A program made the translations under genes and the position numbers. 64,000 bases of DNA from contig CAZAZQ010000007.1 in NCBI GenBank assembly GCA_964489705.1, positions 62,001 through 126,000 of the forward strand. Reading direction: 5' to 3'. This document shows, one piece after another, positions 1 through 7,940 of this stretch (its first letter is position 1; every line of letters starts with the position of its first letter). Origin of the DNA: CAZAZQ01 sp964489705 (GTDB taxonomy: Bacteria; Zixibacteria; MSB-5A5; GN15; FEB-12). The notes under the pieces are model-generated. The model was not told where the DNA came from. It was given only the letters and a program-made list of their open reading frames with translations, and searched no databases.

Positions 1-36
1 AAAAAACGCATTCACCGGTTTTCCCGGTCGAATGCG
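1..36 (-). terminator. Rho-independent terminator of the tRNA transcript
   Basis: Read on the minus strand, an arm at 36-24 pairs with an arm at 18-7 over 12 base pairs with one bulged G. The loop is 5 bases and a run of six T follows (positions 6-1). It lies about 115 bases beyond the end of the tRNA-Val gene, in the right orientation to end the two-tRNA transcript. The window edge cuts anything further downstream. Confidence 0.75.
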
Positions 37-151
37 CTCCACAACATTTCCCGCGTCTTTTTTCCCCTGTTTTTCCCCCGGGGAAGAGGAAGAACAAGGG
101 CGTCTGCTGATATATTCCGTCGTTCATTAACGTTTTGTTTTCGTTTTAACA

Positions 152-225
152 TGGGCAATACTGGATTCGAACCAGTGACCTCTCGGATGTGAACCGAACG
201 CTCTAACCAACTGAGCTAATTGCCC
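152..225 (-). tRNA. tRNA-Val (anticodon CAC)
   Basis: A complete 74-base cloverleaf is readable on the minus strand. The acceptor stem is GGGCAAT/ATTGCCC with discriminator A. The D-arm contains AGCTCAGTTGGTTAGAGC, the anticodon stem TTCGG/CCGAG holds the loop TTCACAT, and the T-arm is ACTGG-TTCGAAT-CCAGT. Anticodon CAC reads the valine codon GUG. The 3-prime CCA is not encoded and must be added by the CCA-adding enzyme. It lies 23 bases downstream of the second tRNA and is probably co-transcribed with it. Confidence 0.93.
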
Positions 226-248
226 GTATTTTTATTTCCTTCTTTCAG

Positions 249-322
249 TGGGCCCTGCAGGACTCGAACCTGCGACCCGCTGATTATGAGTCAGCTGCTC
301 TAACCAACTGAGCTAAGGGCCC
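249..322 (-). tRNA. tRNA with anticodon CAU (elongator Met or lysidine-type Ile2)
   Basis: A complete 74-base cloverleaf is present on the minus strand. The acceptor stem is GGGCCCT/AGGGCCC with discriminator A, the anticodon stem GCTGA/TCAGC holds loop CTCATAA, and the T-arm is GCAGG-TTCGAGT-CCTGC. The D-loop has normal elongator features, so it is not an initiator tRNA. The CAU anticodon alone cannot separate elongator Met from Ile2 (C34 converted to lysidine by TilS). The GGGCCCTTAGCTCAG start resembles Ile2 tRNAs of other bacteria as much as Met. CCA is not encoded. Confidence 0.9.
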
Positions 323-346
323 AGTACCTTCAAAGTATAGACCCTC

Positions 347-375
347 AATGTAGCCAAAATGACCGGCTCAGTCAA
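347..375 (-). promoter_or_regulatory. Sigma70-type promoter of the tRNA pair
   Basis: On the minus strand TTGACT (375-370) is followed after 17 bases by TACATT (352-347). The predicted transcription start, about 7 bases on, falls just upstream of the tRNA-CAU gene. A second -10-like hexamer TATACT (339-334) lies closer, but has no -35 at good spacing. Confidence 0.6.
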
Positions 376-861
376 GTATTTTATATAACCTCGGCACAGG
401 CGGTTCGGTTCCGCTCGCCGCTCACTTCTCCTTTTTCTTTCATCGGTCGAAACGCCCCTTTTTGCAAGCGCTTAGCGGTATCTTTCCATCGCAAGATTTT
501 TTTTGGGGCTCGCTTGGGAGGAGGCTTGGAGAGCCGGTTTTTATTTCCGCTTCCTTGAAGTGAAAATGACCCCGTTCACCGTGATTTTTTTGCGGTGTTT
601 TCAGGTTGTTGTGTTCCGGGAGTGGAGGTGAGACGGAATTTCTTATGGGTTTCCTGCTTATCGAAATGGGAAAGCTGGAGAGTCGCCCCTATTTTTTCCT
701 CCGACTTTCCTCGGAACCCTTTGGGCAGCGTCGCCATTATATACCATTAACGAAGGGGGTGCCTGAAAAAAAGGGGATTCTCCTTGCCTCATCGGGGATT
801 GTCGCCTATGTTGCGCCCTAAAAAACAAAGAACCGTGTAATCTGAAATTGTACCGACGGCA
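376..861. other. Intergenic region without recognisable gene
   Basis: About 490 bases separate the tRNA promoter from the start of the secreted protein at 862. The stretch contains several T-runs and GC clusters but no open frame with credible codon use. No -35/-10 pair with normal spacing was found near 862. The promoter of the downstream gene presumably lies here but could not be fixed. Confidence 0.5.
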
Positions 862-3462
862 ATGACAGTATCTCTGCGAGCGAAAATTTTTTTTATTCTT
901 CTTTTCACCCTGCTTACGGTCGTTCCCGGCAGCTTTGCCCGCGACGCTTCCGCTGGAAAGGACGATATTCCGACGATACATAACACCGCCTTGGCGCCCT
1001 ATTGTCTTGCCACCCATACGGTCGGGAAACTGGTGTTTGGGGTGACGAATTTCGGGCGAATCGGCGTCGGTCGGGGGAGGGCGATTTTTATAGACTGTTT
1101 TACCGGGATTCGGACTCCGCTGGGAGAATACCCCCGCGGTTCCAATACCACCTACCTCTACAAAGGGGCGCTCTGGATCGGGGCGGTGGTGGGGAAAGAT
1201 ACCCTGGTGTCGACCGGTAATGATTTCAATAACGAAAGTCAAGAAATGCACCCCCTCGAAGAAATGGTGCACCGTTCCACGTTGGACCCGGAGTCGCCCG
1301 AGGCTCAGGGGGCTGTTTCGGAACAGGATTTTATTGCCGTCTATGCGGATACGTTTGTGAACGGCGTGCCGAATCCTTCGTTCGACCCGCTGGAAGGCAG
1401 GCGGCACAAGCCGCTCTATGTGAAAGTGACGCAACGTTCTTATGCTTGGTCGTACGGACACACCGACGATTTCGTCATTATGGAGTTTGACATGCAGAAT
1501 ATCGGTACCAAGCTGTTGCGTGACGTTTACGTCGGCATTTACTGGGACGGCGATGTTCATTACGGACAGCGGAGCTTGATTATTGCTCCGGATCCCAACG
1601 GCGGCAAAGGAGTTACCGACGGCAAAGACGATTTGTGTGGTTACCTTTACAGTTATCCCACTCAAAGGGGAGAGTGTACTTTTCTGGATACGGTGGGCAT
1701 TGCCTGGACGGCGGACAATGACGGCGATCCCACTCCCACAGGGGAGTTCAAGGTTCCCAACATCGTCGGCATTCGTTTTTTGAACCCGATTTTGTTCAGT
1801 TATCCCCCTTCGTTCAACTGGTGGACGTTCAACTACAACCCCCTCTTCGACTACGGACCTCAGCAGCGAAAAAATTACCGCTATATGGGCAACGGACAAG
1901 GAACCCCGTACGGCGACCGCAGGAAATATGCCCTCTTGAGCAACGGCGAGGTGGATTTTGACCAAGCTTATTTACTTACCATCGGGCAGTCGGATCCGGT
2001 CTGGATGTATCCCAACCAGCGGATGGCGTACAGCGTGGCGCGAGGGCGGGACGTGCAGTACTTGTTGTCGGTGGGACCGTTTGAGCTACAGCCGGGAGGG
2101 TCGATTACCCTGCCGATAGCGGTGGTGGGCGGGGAGAAGTTTCACCGTGACCGCACCAACTTCAATCGCCACCTCAGTGGGCACTACCAGCCGGACGTGT
2201 ACTACGACAACGTCGATTTCTCCGATCTCGTTGCCAACGCCAACCTTGCCGACCGTGTTTATGACATTCCCGGCGTCGATACCGACGATGACGGGTATCG
2301 CGGCGAGTACCGGGTCTGTATTTTGGATTCGGTACTTATCGACAGCCAATGGGTGGTTGCCGAAGCGGAAACGACCTACTACCGCGGCGATCGGGTTCCC
2401 GATCTTGTTGCCTCGGAGCCGCCGCCGGCGCCGGAAGTATGGCTGACACCGATTAAGAACGGCTTACGGGTACGCTTTAACGGGTATCGTTCCGAAACGA
2501 CGCGGGATATTTTTTCCGGGAAAAAGGATTTCGAAGGGTATCGAATTTACCTTGCCCGTGACAACCGGGAGACCAGCTACTCGTTGGTAGCCCAGTATGA
2601 CCGGAAGAATTACGATAAATACGTCTATGTCGTCAAAAAGGGCATCAATCCCTATTTCAGCCGCTTTGACGATCCCTTCACGCTGGAAGAGTTGCGCTGC
2701 CTTTACAGTCTTGCCGACGACCCATGTGCCGACAGCTCTTTCGATCCTTTGCTGTATACGCCCGACCGACCATATATCCATCCTCAATGGGAGGATTCGA
2801 TATTTTACTTTGCCACCCATGATTACAACGAGTCGGAGTGGGGCGTGACCACCCCCATTCGGAAAATCTACCCCAATGCCCCTCCGCCGCCGCGGAGTGG
2901 TGACCTTCCGCCGGAGTATTACACCGAAGACGGCTACCTCAAATATTACGAGTACGAGTTTACTATCGAGAACCTCTTACCGAACGTTCCGTACTACGTT
3001 GCCGTCACCGCTTTCGATATCGGCTCACCGCAAACCGGGCTGGAACCGCTCGAATCTTCCAAGACGTACTTCTCGAAATATGCCTATCCGAACAACGAGC
3101 TCGATGAGAATCCGGACGAGGTGAAAAATGTCTATGTCTTTCCCAATCCGTACCGGAATGACGCTGGATATCGGCAAAACGGTTTCGAAGGACTTGGGCA
3201 GGAGGATCGTTCCCGCGACCGGGTGAGAAAAGTCACCTTTGCCAACTTGCCGCCCAAATGCACTATCCGAATTTTCACCCTCGACGGCGACTTGGTGCGG
3301 GAAATTCACCATGACTTCAGTCCCGCCGATCCGAATTCTTCGTACCATGAGTGGGATTTGGTTTCCCGGAATGTGCAGTTGGTGGTGTCGGGGCTTTACT
3401 ACTGGGTGGTGGAGGATGAAAACGGCAACACCCAGATTGGGAAGCTGGTCATTATCTTGTAA
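862..3462 (+). CDS. Large secreted protein with C-terminal FlgD-like/sorting-type domain
   Basis: This 866-residue protein begins with a signal peptide (basic start, hydrophobic residues about 8-22, likely cleavage after GSFA). The long middle part is rich in Tyr, Asp and Pro and looks beta-rich. Residues about 510-740 include a fibronectin-III-like stretch (NVPYYVAVTAFD). The C-terminal 110 residues follow the pattern VFPNPYR, then CTIRIFTLDGDLVREI, then SGLYYWVVE and GKLVIIL. This is the FlgD-Ig-like end domain common on secreted FCB-group proteins. It lacks the NPFNP/KKMxLLK form seen in the three T9SS cargo proteins further along the window. No enzymatic motif is visible. It stands alone, with non-coding stretches of about 540 and 400 bases around it. 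A surface or secreted structural role is inferred. Confidence 0.85.
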   Translation: MTVSLRAKIFFILLFTLLTVVPGSFARDASAGKDDIPTIHNTALAPYCLATHTVGKLVFGVTNFGRIGVGRGRAIFIDCFTGIRTPLGEYPRGSNTTYLYKGALWIGAVVGKDTLVSTGNDFNNESQEMHPLEEMVHRSTLDPESPEAQGAVSEQDFIAVYADTFVNGVPNPSFDPLEGRRHKPLYVKVTQRSYAWSYGHTDDFVIMEFDMQNIGTKLLRDVYVGIYWDGDVHYGQRSLIIAPDPNGGKGVTDGKDDLCGYLYSYPTQRGECTFLDTVGIAWTADNDGDPTPTGEFKVPNIVGIRFLNPILFSYPPSFNWWTFNYNPLFDYGPQQRKNYRYMGNGQGTPYGDRRKYALLSNGEVDFDQAYLLTIGQSDPVWMYPNQRMAYSVARGRDVQYLLSVGPFELQPGGSITLPIAVVGGEKFHRDRTNFNRHLSGHYQPDVYYDNVDFSDLVANANLADRVYDIPGVDTDDDGYRGEYRVCILDSVLIDSQWVVAEAETTYYRGDRVPDLVASEPPPAPEVWLTPIKNGLRVRFNGYRSETTRDIFSGKKDFEGYRIYLARDNRETSYSLVAQYDRKNYDKYVYVVKKGINPYFSRFDDPFTLEELRCLYSLADDPCADSSFDPLLYTPDRPYIHPQWEDSIFYFATHDYNESEWGVTTPIRKIYPNAPPPPRSGDLPPEYYTEDGYLKYYEYEFTIENLLPNVPYYVAVTAFDIGSPQTGLEPLESSKTYFSKYAYPNNELDENPDEVKNVYVFPNPYRNDAGYRQNGFEGLGQEDRSRDRVRKVTFANLPPKCTIRIFTLDGDLVREIHHDFSPADPNSSYHEWDLVSRNVQLVVSGLYYWVVEDENGNTQIGKLVIIL

Positions 3463-3696
3463 CCGAAGCACTTACCGGTGAATACCTGCCGTGGGCTTTG
3501 TGGATTGAGGATGTCCATATCTTCTTTCTTTCCGGTTGGAAATATGCCGACCCCGCTAAAAACTTTAACGCTAAGTAGGACAGGCGCTTAAAGAAGTTTG
3601 CGTGATTACAAAAGAAATGTCGAAGGAGGTTGAGCGCTGAAAAATACGAGCCGAATCCCGAAGAAAATGAAAAAAAGACAAAAACAAAAAATTTCA

Positions 3697-3724
3697 TTGC
3701 CCACCGGAAAAGAAAAATTATATT
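3697..3724 (+). promoter_or_regulatory. Promoter of the dehydrogenase-ackA operon
   Basis: TTGCCC (3697-3702), a 16-base spacer and TATATT (3719-3724) lie 138 bases upstream of the start at 3862. The rest of the 3463-3861 interval is A-rich and shows no gene. The same -10 hexamer recurs at other operon starts in the window. Confidence 0.5.
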
Positions 3725-3861
3725 TGCACCACCGTGAGCGTGATGGGAACGAGTAAGAATTCCGATGAGGAAATAACTCACGGGGAAGAAAGTAAGAAGC
3801 GGGAGAATGATGGGTTTTCCGCTGAGAGGAATCCCAAGTACATGGAGAAAGGCGAAAGGTA

Positions 3862-4776
3862 ATGCCCTCTGCAAAAATAATAATTATCGGTGCCGGAGTG
3901 ATGGGTCAAGGGCTCGCTGAGGCGGTCTCGTCGGCTGGGAACGAAGTCATTCTGCTGGACAAAACCACTAAACTTGCCGAACGCGGTTTGAAAGGAATTT
4001 CCGAGTCGATTGACCGGGAAATTAACAAGTGGGGATTGACTCCCTCCGATAAGAAAGCGATTCTCTCTCGTATTTATCCCTCGTCCGACTTGTCGCAGGC
4101 GGAGGATGCGGAAATTGTGTTGGAAGCGATTCCGGAAGATTTGGCGTTGAAGCAGTCGTTGTTCGAAAAGCTGGATGCCATCTGCAAGCCGGATGCGGTG
4201 TTGATTACCAATACCGGGACTCTCTCGATTTCCGAAATCGCCGCCGTCACGGAACGTCCTGAGAAGATTATCGGGATGCACTTTCTCAACCCGGTGACCA
4301 AAATCCCCTTGGTGGAGATTGTGAAGGGGTTGAAAACCGACGACGAGACGTTCCAAAAAGCGGTGGAGTTTGCGGAGCTGCTGAACAAGAAATGGATTAC
4401 CGTTAACGAGTACCCCGGCTATGTCACTACCCGTATTATTGTCCCGCTGTTGAACGAAGCGATGCACGTTCTCATGGAGGGCGTCGCTACCGCCACGGAC
4501 ATCGACGAAGCGATGAGATTGGGTTTCGGGTTCAACGTCGGCCCGCTGACGTTGGCGGACATGATGGGGCTGGACGTGGTGATGTCGTGGATGGAGAATT
4601 TGCTCAAGGAGCTTTCGGAGCATAAGTACAATCCCTGTCCGCTGTTGCGCAAACTGGTGCGGGCGGGGCACCTCGGCGTGAAGACGGGGAAAGGCTTCTT
4701 TGAATACGATGCCGATGGCAACAGAATCACCCCTCAGGCGAAAGAAGGGGATGAAAAACCCGGGAGCACGGTATGA
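3862..4776 (+). CDS. 3-hydroxyacyl-CoA (3-hydroxybutyryl-CoA type) dehydrogenase
   Basis: This 304-residue enzyme matches the length of the short 3-hydroxybutyryl-CoA dehydrogenase family. It would oxidise or reduce (S)-3-hydroxyacyl-CoA with NAD(P) in the cytoplasm. The N-terminal Rossmann fold has GAGVMGQGLAEAVSSAGNEV and a following acidic residue in ILLDK. The catalytic motif GMHFLNPVTKIPLVEIVKG carries the conserved His and Asn-Pro. The C-terminal helical domain contains GFGFNVGPLTLADMMGLD and ends near GVKTGKGFFEY. The start ATG follows an AAAGG-type ribosome site. The stop overlaps the acetate kinase start (ATGA), so the two are translationally coupled. This suggests butyrate/acetyl-CoA-linked fermentation or fatty-acid turnover; the exact substrate is not decided by sequence. 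Confidence 0.9.
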   Translation: MPSAKIIIIGAGVMGQGLAEAVSSAGNEVILLDKTTKLAERGLKGISESIDREINKWGLTPSDKKAILSRIYPSSDLSQAEDAEIVLEAIPEDLALKQSLFEKLDAICKPDAVLITNTGTLSISEIAAVTERPEKIIGMHFLNPVTKIPLVEIVKGLKTDDETFQKAVEFAELLNKKWITVNEYPGYVTTRIIVPLLNEAMHVLMEGVATATDIDEAMRLGFGFNVGPLTLADMMGLDVVMSWMENLLKELSEHKYNPCPLLRKLVRAGHLGVKTGKGFFEYDADGNRITPQAKEGDEKPGSTV

Positions 4777-5981
4777 ATATTCTCGTCATCAACTGCGGCT
4801 CTTCCTCGGTAAAGTATCAGCTCATAGACACCGACCGGGAGTTGGCGTTGGCGAAGGGGTCGGTCTCGCGGATTGGGATGTCCGCCTCGGTGATGACCCA
4901 CAAGCCGCACGACCGACCGGAGGTGAAGGTATCGGGAGAAATTCTCGACCATATCGTCGCCATTGAGTACGTTATCTCCATGTTGGTGTCCGAAAATCAC
5001 GGGGTTATCAAGGATCGCTCCGAGATTCAAGCGGTCGGTCACCGCGTAGTGCACGGGGGAGAAGAGTTTACCGATTCGGTGTTGATTACCCAGGAGTTGA
5101 TGCAGCGTCTACGGAGTTTGATAGAGCTGGCACCGCTGCATAACCCGCACAACATTCGGGGTATCAACGCTTGCCGGCAGGCGCTCCCCGGTATTCCCCA
5201 AGTGGCGGTCTTCGATACCGCCCTGCATCACAAGATGCCGCCGTATGCCTACATCTACGGTATCCCGTACGTTTTATACCGACGCTACAGCATCCGGCGC
5301 TACGGTTTCCATGGAATGTCGCACCGGTTCGTCAGCCAGCAGGCGGCGGCGATGGTTGGCAAACCGATTGAAGAATTGAAAATGATTACCTGTCACCTTG
5401 GAAACGGCGCCTCGGTAACGGCTTTCAAGAATGGAGTCTCGGTCGACACGTCGATGGGGTTTACTCCTTTGGAAGGACTGCTGATGGGGACGCGTTCGGG
5501 TGACCTCGATCCGGCAATTATTCTCCATATCATGGCGCGGGAAGAGCTGAGCTTGCATGAAGCCAACACTCTGCTGAACAAACATTCCGGCTTGGTCGGC
5601 ATATCCGGGGTCTCTTCCGATATGCGGGAAATTGTCGAGTCGGCGCAGGAAGGCAACACCAACGCCATGCTGGCGCTGGACGTCTACTGTTACCGCTTGA
5701 AGAAATATATTGGCGCTTACGCCGCCGCCCTCAACGGGTTAGATGTGTTGGTCTTTACGGCGGGCATCGGGGAAAATTCTCCGGAAGTGCGAAGCCGCAC
5801 CTGCCGGGATTTGGATTTCCTCGGCATTACGCTGGACGAGGAGAAGAACGAGAAAACGGTGGCGGTTGCCGGGGAAATCTCGACCGACGACAGTAAAGTG
5901 AAGGTCTTTGTGGTGCCGACCAACGAAGAGTTGGTCATCGCCCGTGACACCCAGCGGATTGTCGAAGAGCAGCAAAAATAA
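4773..5981 (+). CDS. ackA: Acetate kinase
   Basis: This cytoplasmic enzyme of 402 residues, the usual size, interconverts acetyl phosphate + ADP and acetate + ATP. The N-terminal signature LVINCGSSSVKYQLID is present. So are GHRVVHGGEEF (conserved Arg and His), YGFHGMSHRFVS, the ATP-site stretch HLGNGASVTAFKNGVSVDTS, and GLLMGTRSGDLDP. The C-terminal FTAGIGENSPEVR is characteristic of the family. It is translationally coupled to the upstream 3-hydroxyacyl-CoA dehydrogenase. No phosphotransacetylase lies next to it, so acetyl phosphate must come from a gene elsewhere. A strong terminator follows at 6001. Confidence 0.96.
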   Translation: MNILVINCGSSSVKYQLIDTDRELALAKGSVSRIGMSASVMTHKPHDRPEVKVSGEILDHIVAIEYVISMLVSENHGVIKDRSEIQAVGHRVVHGGEEFTDSVLITQELMQRLRSLIELAPLHNPHNIRGINACRQALPGIPQVAVFDTALHHKMPPYAYIYGIPYVLYRRYSIRRYGFHGMSHRFVSQQAAAMVGKPIEELKMITCHLGNGASVTAFKNGVSVDTSMGFTPLEGLLMGTRSGDLDPAIILHIMAREELSLHEANTLLNKHSGLVGISGVSSDMREIVESAQEGNTNAMLALDVYCYRLKKYIGAYAAALNGLDVLVFTAGIGENSPEVRSRTCRDLDFLGITLDEEKNEKTVAVAGEISTDDSKVKVFVVPTNEELVIARDTQRIVEEQQK

Positions 5982-6000
5982 TCAGCATCTCTACCCTAAG

Positions 6001-6040
6001 AAAAGAGCGGACTTGTTTTTTGCGAGTCTGCTCTTTTTAT
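6001..6040 (+). terminator. Terminator after ackA
   Basis: A stem of about 13 base pairs (arms from 6001-6013 and 6025-6037, one G-T wobble) with an 11-base loop runs into a T-rich tail. The next gene starts only 9 bases beyond it. Confidence 0.85.
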
Positions 6041-6048
6041 TTCCTCGT

Positions 6049-6723
6049 ATGAAGTCTTTTCGGTGTAAAGTGAGAGGCATCTCCTTTTGGGGAGCCATAG
6101 TCGCAATGGTGCTCCTTCCGGTGATGGGGCACACGGTAAGTAACATAGTGCCTCGTTCTTCGTCTGTCACAACGCCGCCGCTCGATTCCGCCGAAGCGGA
6201 GCGGGTACGGGTTTGGCTGCCCGTTGCCCGAACCAACAAGTGTCGAGTCACTATCGATATCCTTGACGATTCCGGTCAGGTTATCCGCCACCTGGTGGAT
6301 AAGCTGCTCTCGAAGGGGTATCACAATTTTTATTGGGACAAAAAGGACGATTCGGGACGGTGGGTGGAGCCGGGAGAGTACGCCTATGTCATCAATGATT
6401 GCGGTAAAAAGCGGTTTGGGCAGGTTACGGCGCTCTTCAAACAATGGGAACGAGAAAGCGAGGTCTTCCCCCCGGAGGAGACATGGTCGACGAAGATACG
6501 CTATCTGTTAAAGAAGGATTCGGCGCTGGTCACTTTGCGAGTGTACAACACTCGAGGGAAATTGGTAGAAACGGTGGCGGAGGATTCGTTAATGATGAAA
6601 GGTGAGTATGAGTTTCATTGGGAACCGCCGCCTCTCGTCCCGCGGGGAAGGTATACCGTGGAAGTGATTATCGGCGACATGAAACGGGTGGTGGAGATAC
6701 GCTACCGAAAGGAACGCAAGTGA
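6049..6723 (+). CDS. Secreted protein with two FlgD-Ig-like domains
   Basis: The ATG at 6049 gives a 224-residue protein with a clear signal peptide (MKSFRCKVRG, then a hydrophobic core to VMGHTVS). Longer upstream extensions run through ackA and its terminator and were discarded. Two FlgD-Ig-like modules follow. The first (about residues 45-120) contains VTIDILDDSGQVIRHLVD and WDKKDDSGRWVEPGEYAYV. The second (about 145-222) contains VTLRVYNTRGKLVETV and GRYTVEVIIG. This is the same fold family as the sorting-type domains of the other secreted proteins here, but without cargo attached. No good Shine-Dalgarno site is visible between the terminator and the ATG. The next gene starts inside its stop codon (GTGA overlap). 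Function unknown; probably envelope-associated. Confidence 0.7.
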   Translation: MKSFRCKVRGISFWGAIVAMVLLPVMGHTVSNIVPRSSSVTTPPLDSAEAERVRVWLPVARTNKCRVTIDILDDSGQVIRHLVDKLLSKGYHNFYWDKKDDSGRWVEPGEYAYVINDCGKKRFGQVTALFKQWERESEVFPPEETWSTKIRYLLKKDSALVTLRVYNTRGKLVETVAEDSLMMKGEYEFHWEPPPLVPRGRYTVEVIIGDMKRVVEIRYRKERK

Positions 6724-7208
6724 GCGTTGTCAAACTTCCCGTGCGGCGCTTTGCTCTTCTCGCTGTTCTCTTCGGAGTAGTAGCGCTGCTTCATTGTAGC
6801 AAACCGCGTTTTCCCGCCGAGCGGGAGCAAGCGTCCGGGAAGGGTGCGTATGAGTTGGCATGGATAGAACCCCAAATAGTGCTTTCCGATTCTTTGTTTA
6901 CGCTGATTATCGCGCAACGGATTGACTCGATTCCCCAGGAGCAACCGGTGCCGGAAGTTGCTCCTGCCGTTGTTTTTTGGGTTTCCCGCTTGCATTGTTT
7001 TACCGCGGTGAACCTGCTCAATGAAAATGGAACACTCATGACTCCGCTTTTGGCACAGTACCTTTCCGCCGGGTACTACAAGCTGACCCTCAATGAAGCG
7101 TGGCTTGCCGAAAAGGGCGGGCTTGGGCGGCACTATTTCCTCAAAGTTCACACCTGTGACACCGCTTTTACTCAGCCGGTGGCGGTGAGAGACCGGCGGA
7201 AGAAATGA
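6720..7208 (+). CDS. Small exported protein, possible lipoprotein
   Basis: The start is taken as GTG at 6720. It overlaps the upstream stop by four bases, follows an AAAGGA ribosome site, and opens a good signal sequence: RRFALLAVLFGVVALLHC. The Cys after ALLH could be a lipidated residue, although His at the -1 position is unusual for a lipobox. The remaining about 140 residues show no known motif. They are predicted to be a beta-rich periplasmic domain (VVFWVSRLHCFTAVNLL, AGYYKLTLNEAWL). The protein is 162 residues long. Its translational coupling to the FlgD-Ig protein on one side and pdxT on the other suggests one transcript. Function not recognised. Confidence 0.65.
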   Translation: MSVVKLPVRRFALLAVLFGVVALLHCSKPRFPAEREQASGKGAYELAWIEPQIVLSDSLFTLIIAQRIDSIPQEQPVPEVAPAVVFWVSRLHCFTAVNLLNENGTLMTPLLAQYLSAGYYKLTLNEAWLAEKGGLGRHYFLKVHTCDTAFTQPVAVRDRRKK

Positions 7209-7891
7209 CTTTCCGCAGAGCTCTCCTTGACGATTCTCGATTTTCTTCCCTATCTTGGGAGAAAAGTATAAGGTATGAGAGAAAAGTGACGGCGTTGAAA
7301 CAAAGACAGATAGGCGTGCTGGCGTTGCAAGGAGACTATCCTCGCCATCGTTACCAGTTGGAGCTGGTGGGGTGCAAGGTAAGGGAAGTACGACTGCCGG
7401 AAGACTTGAATGATATCGAAGCGCTGATTTTTCCCGGCGGAGAATCGACGACGATGAATATTCTCATCGACCGTTTCCGGATGCGTGAACCGTTGCTGAC
7501 GTTCTGCCGTAAGAAGCCGGTTTGGGGAACCTGTGCCGGGATGATTATGCTTTCGAAGCACATCGAAGGCAACTTCGCCGGGGTTGAGCCGTTCGGGGTG
7601 CTGGATATTGATGTCCTTCGCAACGGCTACGGTCGGCAGGTTTTTTCTTTCGAAGAAGAGATTTCCGCTGCTTTGGGAGAGCACACCGTTTCGTTGCATG
7701 CAACTTTCATTCGTGCTCCGCGGGTCATTCGCACCGGGGCGGCGGTCAAAATTCTTGCGGAATTTCAAGGCAGCCCCGTACTGGTATGCGAAAGGAATAT
7801 TATGGCAAGCTCGTTCCACACGGAACTTGACGACGATACGACGTTGCTTCGCTATTTTTTGGAGACCTTTGTTGAGAAAGGTCGGGGATGA
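7205..7891 (+). CDS. pdxT: Pyridoxal 5-phosphate synthase glutaminase subunit PdxT
   Basis: PdxT is a class I glutamine amidotransferase-type glutaminase that feeds ammonia to PdxS for vitamin B6 synthesis. Visible hallmarks are IGVLALQGD near the start, FPGGESTT, the nucleophile elbow WGTCAGMIML (catalytic Cys), FIRAP, and SSFHTELDDD with the His and Glu of the triad. The family is about 190-200 residues. The ATG at 7205, coupled by ATGA to the upstream gene, gives 228 residues with a 27-residue non-homologous extension. An in-frame GTG at 7286 would give a typical 201-residue protein. The later start is therefore a real alternative. pdxS is not in the window, so the partner is encoded elsewhere. 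Confidence 0.9.
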   Translation: MTFRRALLDDSRFSSLSWEKSIRYERKVTALKQRQIGVLALQGDYPRHRYQLELVGCKVREVRLPEDLNDIEALIFPGGESTTMNILIDRFRMREPLLTFCRKKPVWGTCAGMIMLSKHIEGNFAGVEPFGVLDIDVLRNGYGRQVFSFEEEISAALGEHTVSLHATFIRAPRVIRTGAAVKILAEFQGSPVLVCERNIMASSFHTELDDDTTLLRYFLETFVEKGRG

Positions 7892-7940
7892 GTTGTTCTG
7901 TTCAATCATTTCACCGAACCGTATAGGAGCCGGCAAACGG

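Noticed and set aside
606..821. 71-codon plus-strand frame before the secreted protein
   Set aside because: No ribosome site, no recognisable motif, and composition unlike the neighbouring genes.
658..1965. 435-codon minus-strand frame opposite the secreted protein at 862
   Set aside because: It lies antisense to a gene with signal peptide and recognisable end domain; its sequence is Arg/His/Val-rich without motif, as expected for a shadow frame.
3452..3874. 140-codon minus-strand Phe-rich frame
   Set aside because: It comes from an A-rich intergenic stretch read backwards and overlaps the end of one gene and the start of another; no start signal.
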